Of a stretch of 64,000 nt of DNA, positions 18,619-26,499 are shown piece after piece (within the stretch, counting starts at the first letter, position 1; each line of letters begins with the position of its first letter). The notes under the pieces were generated by a model. It was not told the origin of the DNA. It ran no database searches and worked only from the letters and a program-made list of their open reading frames with translations. The position numbers and the translations under genes are program-made. The DNA lies in the NCBI RefSeq assembly GCF_000967655.1, contig NZ_JXYA01000004.1, positions 62,001-126,000 of the forward strand. The letters are read 5' to 3'. The stretch comes from Pseudoalteromonas rubra. Lineage in GTDB: Bacteria; Pseudomonadota; Gammaproteobacteria; Enterobacterales; Alteromonadaceae.

Positions 18619-18789
18619 ATGCAAACTAAAAAAATGACACTGAGCCTGAACAAGAAAATTATTAAAAATCTGGATAACGCTGCATTGACTAAGTTGCTGA
18701 CCAATCAAGTGGCCGGTGGCACGGGTGGTGGCTCTAACAGCTATAACGGACCTTGTTATACGCCAGCTACATCGCAGCGCTACTGCTAA
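18619..18789 (+). CDS. Double-glycine leader peptide precursor, VAGG family, copy 1
   Basis: The product is 56 residues, starting MQTKKMTLSLNKKIIKNLDN, with VAGG at residues 31-34. The predicted 22-residue core is glycine-rich (TGGGSNSYNGPCY...) with two Cys, the second being the last residue. The start ATG follows AAGGAAAAGC. The leader is homologous to that of the next peptide at 18976 (LNKK[IV]IK.LD, then VAGG), whereas the cores share nothing but a C-terminal Cys. This pattern of conserved leader and variable core is typical of exported, possibly modified peptides matured by a common double-glycine peptidase. No such enzyme lies in this window, and the activity of the product is unknown. 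Confidence 0.72.
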   Translation: MQTKKMTLSLNKKIIKNLDNAALTKLLTNQVAGGTGGGSNSYNGPCYTPATSQRYC

Positions 18790-18975
18790 TAAAATTGGCT
18801 ATGACCGCACGAGCATTGTCATAAATGACAGCGTTGTTTTTGTTTGTCGGTAAAGTGAACGATTTAAATTATGTCAGGCAACAGAGTTGTGTTTCGATGC
18901 AACTAGCTTGGCTGAAAAGGCTGCCGTAATTGATGAGTAGCGTTATTGGAAGAATAAAAGTTAGGAGGGGACCTG

Positions 18976-19107
18976 ATGAAGATTAAATTGAATAAAAAAG
19001 TGATCAAAAAACTGGATGACTCTGAGCTGGGCAGTACCGCGACCAAGCTAGTTGCGGGTGGCCTGGCCAGCTCAATGTACACCATGCTGAAAACAGGTGT
19101 CTGTTAA
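18976..19107 (+). CDS. Double-glycine leader peptide precursor, VAGG family, copy 2
   Basis: The product is 43 residues, starting MKIKLNKKVIKKLDDSELGS, with VAGG at residues 26-29 and a short 14-residue core LASSMYTMLKTGVC ending in Cys. AGGAGGGG at 18963-18970 is a near-perfect ribosome site, so translation is probably strong. It sits 187 bases after copy 1 on the same strand and is followed by a terminator at 19152. Leader residues LNKK, IK.LD and VAGG match copy 1, and the basic start also resembles the LTPLVQGG pair at 5-6 kb. Its short core makes it one of the smallest members. Maturation enzyme and function are unknown. Confidence 0.72.
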   Translation: MKIKLNKKVIKKLDDSELGSTATKLVAGGLASSMYTMLKTGVC

Positions 19108-19151
19108 CTCCTGTCTCATGTGAACCATCTGGATAGTCAGATGGCCCTTTT

Positions 19152-19188
19152 AGCAATGTCAGGCTCCCTGTGTGGCATTGCTTTTTTT
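19152..19188 (+). terminator. Rho-independent terminator
   Basis: Stem AGCAATGTC (19152-19160) pairs with GGCATTGCT (19173-19181), followed by seven T's. A second hairpin CCATCTG/CAGATGG at 19125-19144 lies just before it. Both follow the VAGG peptide. Confidence 0.75.
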
Positions 19189-19347
19189 ATGTTTTATTAC
19201 TTTGGTGATTATACAAGGCTAGCCATCCGTAACGCTGTATAAGTGCGCATTTAATGAGCGAACAACCGTTTTTTTTGTATAACAGCTGTTATTTAATGGT
19301 TAATGCCTTTACCTTCGCGCTGCTGGACGGTATAACACTCTAAACTC

Positions 19348-20598
19348 ATGCAAAAACAAATTTCTATGTCTATTCAGTTGATTAAAAAAGCTGTAAAAGC
19401 CTTGTCGGCAAATAGTGAGCTCCAGCCAGATATTCTTTACATTGAAGGATATTTAATGGGGCTGGGTGTTGCGTTGCAGCCCCCTTTGCCAAGCGAATGG
19501 CTTGAGCACTTATTTGGTCACTACACGCTTGAGCATGCCAAGCAGTTAGAAGCGGTGATGGATTTTCATACCATCTGCTTTCGCAAAATGATCCGCGACG
19601 AAAATGCCTTACCTAAGCAATGTGCGCTATCTAAAACCGCTCCTGAAGAAAGCCTGGGCGCCGATAAGCCACTGTCTTTGTATTGCATGGGCATGTTGCG
19701 CGCGCTTACCTGGATCAATACAGAGCATATCAATGCGGAGCAGCGCCAGCAGCTACAGTGGCTGAAAGAGATTTTACGCGGTTTTACCAGCTATGAGCAG
19801 GCCCGGCGGGAGTTTGACGACGAGGGCCAGGACTTTGGCAAAGTGCTGCTTAAGCAGCGTCGTATGATCCCAACTTATGTGGCCAATACCGCTTATGCAA
19901 TGCGTTTTGCCGATGATATGGTTGAAGTGCTCGGCGAGTATGGCATTACCGACGAAGAAATGCTGGAGCAGGCGCACGAAGCTTTCAATGAGATGCTCGA
20001 AGAGGTCTTAGACCGTGACGATGAAGAGGCGATTGCAGATTACGACCGCCTGGTTATGCGGTTTGAAGAAAACATGATCACCCCCGAGTATGTCACAGAG
20101 AACATGGGGGTTTTCTGGAAAATGCACGAGACTCGGCCATACATGATGCTTCGCGCCAAGCGGGCACAACTTAACCTGTGTTACGGCAAGCCAGAAAAAG
20201 CGGTTGAAGAGCTTCAGGATCTGTTGCGGCTAAACCCCAACGACAATCAGGGCAACCGGTATTTATTGCTGAACTGTTTTATTGTGATGCAGGATTGGGC
20301 ACAGCTCAGAGATTGTTTGGGGCAGCTTAGCGAATGCTCCACCTTTACACAGGCCGCACATGCACTTATGTCGTATGCCACCGAGGGCGACACAGCCCAC
20401 AGTCGCGAAGCCAAAAGAGCCCTTAAAGAGCACAACAGCCACTTTTTGAAAGTTGCAACCGGCCAGAAACGAACTAAACCTTGTCATGATTCGTACTCAC
20501 CTGGCAGCGAAGAAGAGGTAGATTTTTACCTAGAGGCGGGTGGCAAAAAAGCCTGGCTGAGTGTTGAAGGCAGCTTGTTCTGGTTACGCCAGAAGTAA
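19348..20598 (+). CDS. YecA/UPF0149-like protein with TPR-like C-terminal half
   Basis: The 416-residue soluble protein has an N-terminal part (~20-80: LYIEGYLMGLGVALQPPLPS, EWLEHLFGHY) resembling UPF0149/YecA small helical domains. The middle is strongly acidic (~170-240: ITDEEMLEQAHEAFNEMLEE). Residues ~270-350 are tetratricopeptide-like helical pairs (YGKPEKAVEELQDLLRLNPN followed by NRYLLLNCFIVMQDW). A typical SEC-C metal motif is absent. The role is unknown; a protein-interaction scaffold is likely. No strong ribosome site precedes ATG 19348; ATG 19366 is an alternative start. Confidence 0.6.
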   Translation: MQKQISMSIQLIKKAVKALSANSELQPDILYIEGYLMGLGVALQPPLPSEWLEHLFGHYTLEHAKQLEAVMDFHTICFRKMIRDENALPKQCALSKTAPEESLGADKPLSLYCMGMLRALTWINTEHINAEQRQQLQWLKEILRGFTSYEQARREFDDEGQDFGKVLLKQRRMIPTYVANTAYAMRFADDMVEVLGEYGITDEEMLEQAHEAFNEMLEEVLDRDDEEAIADYDRLVMRFEENMITPEYVTENMGVFWKMHETRPYMMLRAKRAQLNLCYGKPEKAVEELQDLLRLNPNDNQGNRYLLLNCFIVMQDWAQLRDCLGQLSECSTFTQAAHALMSYATEGDTAHSREAKRALKEHNSHFLKVATGQKRTKPCHDSYSPGSEEEVDFYLEAGGKKAWLSVEGSLFWLRQK

Positions 20599-20613
20599 CG
20601 GGCTTTATCAATC

Positions 20614-20876
20614 ATGATAGCTCGGCTTGTTAGATTGTTCACCAGAAGGTCGAAACCAAAGCCAAAGCGCTGGGCCGATCAACCTTTTGAGTATGTTGAA
20701 GACAAAAAAATGGTGTGGGGCCCTTGTGTAAAAGGCCCACTTGAAAAGGCAATCCTATACTCAAAATGCTTGAAGAAGGCTCATTGACCATGGGGCATGT
20801 GCGCAAAGACCCTTATGCGGGCTTGTATGATGCCCGCAACTACGACTGGCGCGAAGACTCCAATAACCTACCTTAG
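20614..20876 (+). pseudogene. Small gene split by a frameshift
   Basis: ATG 20614 opens a frame (MIARLVRLFTRRSKPKPKRW, KKMVWGPCVKGPLEKAILYS) that stops at 20787. A +1-shifted frame from 20766 continues MLEEGSLTMGHVRKDPYAGL, YDARNYDWREDSNNLP and ends at TAG 20874-20876. Adding one A to the AAAA run at 20763-20766 joins the two into one ~87-residue protein, and both halves have the same coding character. Either the gene is a recent pseudogene or the base is an assembly error. It lies immediately before the tandem repeat array. I do not recognise the family. Confidence 0.55.
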
Positions 20877-20903
20877 TTTTCTTTGTTTTTTAAAGCCTTT
20901 ATA

Positions 20904-21431
20904 TAGCCACTGAGCTGCCGGTAAGCTGATCCTGAGTTGGCGCACGGGATGACGGTGTGGTGGTGCTAGTGTGCTTTAACTTAGCGACAGTGCTGCCTGT
21001 AAACAGATCCCGTGTCGGTGCACGGGATGACTTCGTTGGTTTTGCTGGTTGTGCTTTATCTTAGCCAAAGAGCTGCCTGTAAACAGATCCCGTGTCGGTG
21101 CACGGGATGACTTCGTTGGTTTTGCTGGTTGTGCTTTATCTTAGCCACTGAGCTGCCTGTGAGCAGAACCCGTGTTGGTGCACGGGATGACGGTGTGGCT
21201 TTTACTGATTGTGTATTAACTTAGCCATAGAGCTGCCAGTAAGTAGATCCCATGTCGGTGCACGGGATGACGGCGTGGCTTTGCTGGTTGTGCATTAACT
21301 TAGCCACAGAGCTGCCGGTAAGTAGCTCTCGTGTTGGTTCACGGGATGACCGTGTGGCTTTTGCAGGTTTTGCTTTGTCTTAGCCACTGAGCTGCCGGTA
21401 AGCAGCTCCCGTGTTGGCGCACGGGATGCCG
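20904..21431. repeat. Tandem array of ~80-bp palindromic repeat units (about 6.6 copies)
   Basis: Units begin (TAGCCAC-type start) at 20904, 20982, 21062, 21142, 21222, 21301 and 21381, so the period is 78-80 bases. Each unit has the form TTAGCCACTGAGCTGCC, then GTAAGCAG, then the palindrome ATCCCGTG-6 bases-CACGGGAT, then a G/T-rich part (GGCTTTTGCTGGTTGTGCTTT). Units 2 and 3 are identical over about 75 bases, which implies recent amplification; the outer units are more diverged. The palindrome resembles the widespread GTCATCCCG...CGGGATC class of intergenic elements. No ORF runs through the array, and units are contiguous without unique spacers, so this is not a CRISPR array. Confidence 0.9.
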
Positions 21432-21586
21432 GGATCTTCTAATACAGCCACGTCTTAAGGTTCTCATTATTCTCGGCTGTATTTACAGAGTTTCAGCCAA
21501 CCATGTGACTGCCGGATAACCGAGCGCCGGTAAATTATATGCTAGACTCAAATTTGGGTCGGGCTGTAACAAGGTATGGCTGTTGC

Positions 21587-22351
21587 ATGGGTAAACGTTT
21601 TAAGCCATTGATTGCTTTGGTTATCACATCTTATATGGTGCTGGTTAGTCATGCGGTGTGGGCAAAGGAGTTAGTGGTCGCGTTTGGCCTTAGCCGCCCG
21701 CCCTATGTGGATGAACGCAGTGGCTCTGGGATCAGTGTAGAGCTATTTAAGGAAACTGCCGGGGAGCTGGGCTGGCAATACAAAACACTCTTTGTCTCCA
21801 TCAAGCGCATGGAGCGGTTACTTGAACGGGGCGAGATAGATGTTGCGGTAGAAATGTCACGTGCTCAGCCCGGTTTACATTACTCCATTCCTTTTATTTC
21901 CTACAGCAATTATGCCATCCACAGCCGCAATCCCGGATTTGTACTGAACTCTATGCAGGAGCTTGCCAGGCACAGTATCTGCGCGTGGCAGAACGCGTCT
22001 GAGCATCTGGAGCTCAGCGAAATCGTAGCGGGAAAAGAAGATTATCTGGAATTTCCCCAGCAACGAAACCAGGTAATTGAGTGGCTCAATGGTAAGTGTG
22101 ATGTGATCCTGATTGACGACACGCTGCTGCGCTGGCACCTGTCTGAACTTAACCGGTCATCCTCAGTATACATCAATAACCAATGGGGCAAGGTGCTGCT
22201 GCCCTTCGAAAATAACCCGCTGTGGTTTTATGTTGCATTCAAAGATGCGCAGCTCAGAGACGCGTTTAACACCAGCCTGACCAAACTGATCCAGACGGGT
22301 CGCTACCAGCAAATAAGAGAATACTGGCAAAGCGCAGAGCAAAAGGAGTAA
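21587..22351 (+). CDS. Periplasmic solute-binding protein, amino-acid ABC type (SBP_bac_3-like)
   Basis: I chose ATG 21587, which gives 254 residues with a signal peptide (MGKRFKPLIALVITSYMVLV...HAVWA), rather than ATG 21539. The mature start KELVVAFGLSRPPYVDERSG, then GISVELFKETAGELGW and a 'GEIDVAVEMSRAQP' segment, follow the pattern of family-3 binding proteins. The C-terminal RYQQIREYWQ is also typical. No permease or ATPase genes adjoin it. In marine gammaproteobacteria many such orphan proteins are sensors or accessory periplasmic proteins, so the ligand and partner are unknown. A second protein of the same general type lies at 60991-61821. Confidence 0.75.
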   Translation: MGKRFKPLIALVITSYMVLVSHAVWAKELVVAFGLSRPPYVDERSGSGISVELFKETAGELGWQYKTLFVSIKRMERLLERGEIDVAVEMSRAQPGLHYSIPFISYSNYAIHSRNPGFVLNSMQELARHSICAWQNASEHLELSEIVAGKEDYLEFPQQRNQVIEWLNGKCDVILIDDTLLRWHLSELNRSSSVYINNQWGKVLLPFENNPLWFYVAFKDAQLRDAFNTSLTKLIQTGRYQQIREYWQSAEQKE

Positions 22352-22425
22352 TACGAATTTTGTGCAAATTGTTGGTATGATATGAGGCATCACCCAAGAT
22401 ACCTCAGTTGCCAAGGAGACGGAGC

Positions 22426-23541
22426 ATGAGAGACTGGAAAGCAAACCTGTTACTGACCGGGCTCGTATTGTTAGCCCTTTACCTGAATCGGGAAGCCCTT
22501 GCTAGGTGGCTGGAGACCCGATTACTGGCCACCCCTCAAGCAACCGAGCAGTCAGGAGCCAGCAATGCAGAGCTTCATAGCCTTGGGTCAAGAACCGCAC
22601 ATCATTCAGCTGAGCCGGATTCAGATCACACAGAACATGCAGCCTGTGGCGTCCCAATCCAGTATCGGTGCAATGGTGCGGCGCTGGGCAAGGTAAAAAT
22701 TCAAAGTGCTGATGGGATTTACACCTGGCAGGATGACAGAGGCATCACTCATTTTGGCGACAGACCACCACAACAAGGTGCGACTGAATACCAGTTTAAG
22801 TCTAATCAGGCGTTGGACTATTTTGATCTTGAGCTCGATTATGGCGCCCTAAGCCATGACTTTCGCAATCGTCTGGAGGCCCGATTGAACGCGGTGTTTC
22901 GTACTTACACTGGGATTGTTGGGTTGGAAGCTATGCGCAAGGTTAAGTTGCGTATAGTGATTGCAAATAATCGCCGCGCTTATCGCAAGATGCTCGAGGT
23001 GCTCGGCTCCAGTGCCGCAGGCAATCAGGGGATTTACAAAGCAGCCCATAACATTGCGGTGGTTGAGTATCGCAACGAGGCGCAAGCTATGCGCACTGCT
23101 ATTCATGAAGCGGTACACGCGATTAATCAGGCGGTACTTGGCAATACGCCGCGTTGGTTTAATGAAGGGGCTGCGGAGTATTTTGAGTATATCGAAACGT
23201 CTATGAATCTGAGCCAGCTCAAGCCAAATGGCGCCTGGGTTCGTAATAACTATCTGGTTGGCAGCTTGGTGCACCCTGATGGCTTGTTTGAAGCCGCTGG
23301 CTCATGGAAAGGCAAGTCTCAGAGCCTGATATACAGGAGTAGCTGGGGATTTGTTTACTACCTTATGAGCTCACAGCATGGCCGAGCGCAATTAAAGCAC
23401 TATATGCGTCTCGAGCAGAAAAACCCATGTGATCTACTTGGATTTGCTCAGGTTCAGTCAATTTTTGAAACGCGAGAGAGCCGGTTTACTAATAGCTATG
23501 CCCAGATAACGCGGCAGAAACTTACTGAGCACCGGTTTTAG
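22426..23541 (+). CDS. DUF4124 and zincin-type peptidase-like envelope protein
   Basis: Start ATG 22426 follows AAGGAGACGGAGC and gives 371 residues. Residues ~5-22 form an N-terminal membrane anchor (LLLTGLVLLALYLN). A DUF4124-type motif follows (GIYTWQDDRGITHFGDRPP, ~100). The C-terminal domain (~170-330) is a peptidase-like zincin: AIHEAVHAINQAVLG supplies HExxH and WFNEGAAEYFEY the third ligand Glu, as in DUF1570/MA-type proteins. The active-site residues are intact, so it may be a real metalloprotease facing the periplasm. Substrate unknown. It starts 75 bases after the binding-protein gene and could be co-transcribed. Confidence 0.7.
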   Translation: MRDWKANLLLTGLVLLALYLNREALARWLETRLLATPQATEQSGASNAELHSLGSRTAHHSAEPDSDHTEHAACGVPIQYRCNGAALGKVKIQSADGIYTWQDDRGITHFGDRPPQQGATEYQFKSNQALDYFDLELDYGALSHDFRNRLEARLNAVFRTYTGIVGLEAMRKVKLRIVIANNRRAYRKMLEVLGSSAAGNQGIYKAAHNIAVVEYRNEAQAMRTAIHEAVHAINQAVLGNTPRWFNEGAAEYFEYIETSMNLSQLKPNGAWVRNNYLVGSLVHPDGLFEAAGSWKGKSQSLIYRSSWGFVYYLMSSQHGRAQLKHYMRLEQKNPCDLLGFAQVQSIFETRESRFTNSYAQITRQKLTEHRF

Positions 23542-23602
23542 GGGGAATGTTAAGTGCGTTTTACTGTTTTAGACTGTAACCCCGAGGCCAGGCGGCAGGG
23601 CG

Positions 23603-24031
23603 TCAGAGTAGTTCGCTTCTGATGATCCTGGCGATGGAGGTGAGATCGGTCTGGCGCTGCATGGCTTCGCTTTTGCTGATCCCCTGTATTGCTTCGTAAT
23701 CATCAAGGAAGAATGCGGTATCGTATTTATTAGAACGACTGCATTTGACATAAACCAGCACATAGCAATATTGAAAAATCTGGTCTAATGAACGAAAGAA
23801 GTCGATATCGTTGGCACTGATATTGGGCTTTACCGTCTCGTTAAGACGATTAAGATACACATGCTTTATGTACACTGAGCGGCCATTGCGCGAGTACTTA
23901 GCAATGTCGTGCACCCCCTGGTTAAACACAGTTTTGATCTGGACATCGCTCAATGGCACTAGGTTTGACGTAAACATGTCTGTGCCTGACTTATGGGCTG
24001 ACGTTGCCCATGATTTAAACTGTTCAAACAT
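23603..24031 (-). CDS. Hypothetical cytosolic protein, 142 residues
   Basis: I do not recognise this protein (MFEQFKSWATSAHKSGTDMF...). It has no signal peptide or transmembrane helix. It is mixed alpha/beta with a central YCYVLVYVKCSRSNKYDTAF strand region. The start ATG 24031 is preceded on the minus strand by AAGGAGCCAAG, a good ribosome site. The gene stands alone, converging with the zincin gene. Confidence 0.65.
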   Translation of the reverse strand: MFEQFKSWATSAHKSGTDMFTSNLVPLSDVQIKTVFNQGVHDIAKYSRNGRSVYIKHVYLNRLNETVKPNISANDIDFFRSLDQIFQYCYVLVYVKCSRSNKYDTAFFLDDYEAIQGISKSEAMQRQTDLTSIARIIRSELL

Positions 24032-24551
24032 GTCTTGGCTCCTTCAAGTCTTGTTATTCAATAAGTTAGCTTTTGAGGTTACGACTTACGCTATGCTCAC
24101 TTTCATTTCACTGTGATTGAAGTAAGTGCGTGCAACTGTTGTTATGGTGTTAAATAATAGCCCAGTTGAATATTAATGTGTTCATCATTTGTAACTTTTT
24201 TAACGGGAAACTTACTACCCAGCTTGGTTTTATCAGGTTGAACGGGGTTTAAGTTATCAAAATGTTTCTTTTTTGAACTGGTGATCCGCATTGTCGGGTG
24301 ACTGTTTTGGGTATGTACTGGTCGTTTCAGCGCTCAACTACGGGATCTGCTCGCTAACAACATGTCAGGCAGCTTTTCTCGCCACTCCAACCCTGGCAAT
24401 TCATCAAACGCCCCTGACTTGAAGAATTGTTTCTGTGGTCAAAAATTATCTGTGCCCTAGAATTAGCTTATTCATCAGGTGTTGAATTAATCGCCTGCGT
24501 TTGGTGTGGTATATAAACCGCAGCGTCAGCGCAGGTGTAAACAGGAGCATT
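24032..24551. promoter_or_regulatory. Intergenic region with candidate TetR operator
   Basis: This 520-base region lies between divergent genes. Just upstream of the TetR start, GGTATATAAACC (24508-24519) is an imperfect palindrome (10 of 12 positions symmetric) and could be the autoregulatory operator of the tetR-RND operon. No other gene or repeat is evident. Confidence 0.35.
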
Positions 24552-25193
24552 ATGAAATCCCGAGGTCGTCCCGATAAAAACGATGAAGATGGCAGAGCAC
24601 GGCTGGTGCTGGCTGCCAGGCGCTGTTTTACCACCGCCCCTTATTCTCAGGTGACTACGCGTATGCTGGCGCAAGAGGCTGGTGTCGATGCTGCGCTGAT
24701 CCGCTATTACTTTGAAAATAAAGAAGGCTTGTACAAAGCCATGTTTATGGAGGTAACCGGAGAGGTTATTGCGGGCATTGAGCAAGCAATTAGTGATGAT
24801 AAGCCATTTGACCTGGAAGATATCTTTCACATCTTCTATGACGTGATCAAACAGTCGCCGTCATTTCCTATTTTAATGTTTAAGGAAATTGTGCTGGAGC
24901 AGGGGATCTGCCGTGACTATCTGATTGAAAAAATCGAAAGGACCCGCAAGCCGTTTTTCCTGAGTATTTTAACTCAGCTAAAGGAGCAAGGGCTGATCAG
25001 AGAAGAGCTGGATGAGCGATTGCTTATATTGAACCTGATGGGGTTGATGATATTTCCTTGGTACATGCGTGAGAATATGGCAACAGAAATGGGCATAGAG
25101 TTTAACGATGAACAGCTGTCTAGAATGGCAACTCACAACGCAAACATGTTTAAGTACGGTTGTTTTAAAGAGCGAGTAAAAGATGAAAATTAA
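24552..25193 (+). CDS. TetR-family repressor of the adjacent efflux operon
   Basis: The product is 213 residues from ATG 24552, with AGGAG nine bases upstream; the in-frame start at 24501 is less likely. The N-terminal helix-turn-helix is classic: ARLVLAARRCFTTAPYSQVT, then MLAQEAGVDAALIRYYFENK with EGLYKAMF. The C-terminal domain is a helical ligand-binding bundle (~80-205). The gene overlaps the adaptor gene by 11 bases, so repressor, adaptor and pump are one transcript. TetR proteins in this position usually repress their own operon until a toxic compound binds. The inducer is unknown. Confidence 0.9.
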   Translation: MKSRGRPDKNDEDGRARLVLAARRCFTTAPYSQVTTRMLAQEAGVDAALIRYYFENKEGLYKAMFMEVTGEVIAGIEQAISDDKPFDLEDIFHIFYDVIKQSPSFPILMFKEIVLEQGICRDYLIEKIERTRKPFFLSILTQLKEQGLIREELDERLLILNLMGLMIFPWYMRENMATEMGIEFNDEQLSRMATHNANMFKYGCFKERVKDEN

Positions 25194-26499
25194 TTGGCAA
25201 CAAAGGCGCTGGCTGCTTGTATTTCCTCTGCTGGGCGTTGCGATTTTAATTGCCCTGGCATCAGGTAAAAAGCCACCTCAAAAACATAATAATGGGGTAG
25301 ATGCGTTACTGGTCGAAACAGTAGAAGTTAAAAAGGAGCTGATTGAGCCTTATGTCACGGGGTTTGGCCGGGCACGACCAAAGGAGCGTTGGCAAGCGCT
25401 ATCTGAGGTGACGGGTCGGGTTATTTACCGCCATCCTAATCTGGAAAAGGGTAAAGTGCTCACGGCTGGTACTGTGTTACTTAAAATAGACCCAATTGAT
25501 TATGAGCTTAAGTTGGCACAGGCCCGTTCCGATCTTAATTCTGCTAAGGCTGAATTGTCTCGTACTCAGCTTAACGACGAAAAGCTGGCGTTATCGTTAC
25601 GACTGGAAGAGCAGCGCTTGAGTGTGCTGCAAAAGGAACTTAAACGAAAGCAGGGTCTGCTTAAATCAGGTTCAGTGTCGGTATCTACCGTTGATTCCGA
25701 GCAGGCTAATGTCTGGGCTCAGGAACAAAAAGTGCTGGATGTGAAAAACGCTGTGGATCAGCACCCCGACAATATAGCGGTTGCTGAGGCCAAAGTGAAA
25801 CTGGCACAGGCCAAACTGACTGAGGCCGAGCGTAAATTAGCAAAAACTACGATTACTTTGCCATTTGATGCCCAAATTGCGGCTGTGAATGTTGAAATGC
25901 AACAGGTAGTTGCAGAGCGCGAAAGTCTGGTTACAGCACATAGAACCGACTTGATGGAGATCCCTGTACAGGTTGCGCTAAGCGATATGCGTTATTTTGG
26001 ACAGTATATTGCACCTAAGCTGATTCAGGGAGAATATCCGGATGTGCAAACCTGGCAGTTGGACGCCGAAGCCAGTTTGTACGTTGGTAGTAAGCAGTTT
26101 AGCTGGCAGGGCAAACTAACCAGCGTGGGTGAAAGCATCGACCCCGAAGGCAATACCGTCACTTTGATTGTGGATGTGGCATTTGACTACAAAGCGTTTG
26201 AACCCGGTAAACGCCCTCCTTTGATTAGCGATATGTATGTCCAGGTTAAAGTAAAAGGTGCGTCATTGTCGTTATTATCAGTACCATCGGATGCACTTCA
26301 TGGCGACAGATTATATTTGCTCGAAGACGGAAAGCTGGCGATCCGTCATGTGGAAGTTGCATTTGAATCGAATGGCCGGACTGTGATTAAAAGCGGCGTT
26401 AGCGAAGGCGATGTCATTGTACTAAGTGATGTGATCCCTGCCGTGCCCGGGCGCGCCTTACGTGCGCAAAGCCAGGTGGCCAAGGAGCAAACGTTATGA
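25183..26499 (+). CDS. RND efflux periplasmic adaptor (HlyD/MFP family)
   Basis: The product is 438 residues with an N-terminal membrane anchor (LLVFPLLGVAILIALASG). The lipoyl half-motif VTGRVIYRHPNLEKGKVL follows, then a long coiled-coil hairpin (~105-215; SDLNSAKAELSRTQLNDEKL) and the second lipoyl half TTITLPFDAQIAAVNVEMQQ. The C-terminal part is beta-barrel plus membrane-proximal domain (PSDALHGDRLYLLEDGKLAI). It bridges the inner-membrane pump to an outer-membrane channel. The ATG overlaps tetR and its stop overlaps the permease start by four bases. No outer-membrane channel gene is in the operon, so a shared TolC-type protein is expected. Confidence 0.93.
   Translation: MKINWQQRRWLLVFPLLGVAILIALASGKKPPQKHNNGVDALLVETVEVKKELIEPYVTGFGRARPKERWQALSEVTGRVIYRHPNLEKGKVLTAGTVLLKIDPIDYELKLAQARSDLNSAKAELSRTQLNDEKLALSLRLEEQRLSVLQKELKRKQGLLKSGSVSVSTVDSEQANVWAQEQKVLDVKNAVDQHPDNIAVAEAKVKLAQAKLTEAERKLAKTTITLPFDAQIAAVNVEMQQVVAERESLVTAHRTDLMEIPVQVALSDMRYFGQYIAPKLIQGEYPDVQTWQLDAEASLYVGSKQFSWQGKLTSVGESIDPEGNTVTLIVDVAFDYKAFEPGKRPPLISDMYVQVKVKGASLSLLSVPSDALHGDRLYLLEDGKLAIRHVEVAFESNGRTVIKSGVSEGDVIVLSDVIPAVPGRALRAQSQVAKEQTL

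Noticed and set aside
18817-18830. TGTCAT-AA-ATGACA hairpin after the first VAGG peptide as a terminator
   Set aside because: The loop is too small and the following T-run is broken; weak compared with the terminator at 19152.
20904-21431. Repeat array as a CRISPR locus
   Set aside because: The ~80-base units are contiguous and related throughout, with no unique spacers and no cas genes nearby; it is a tandem repeat.
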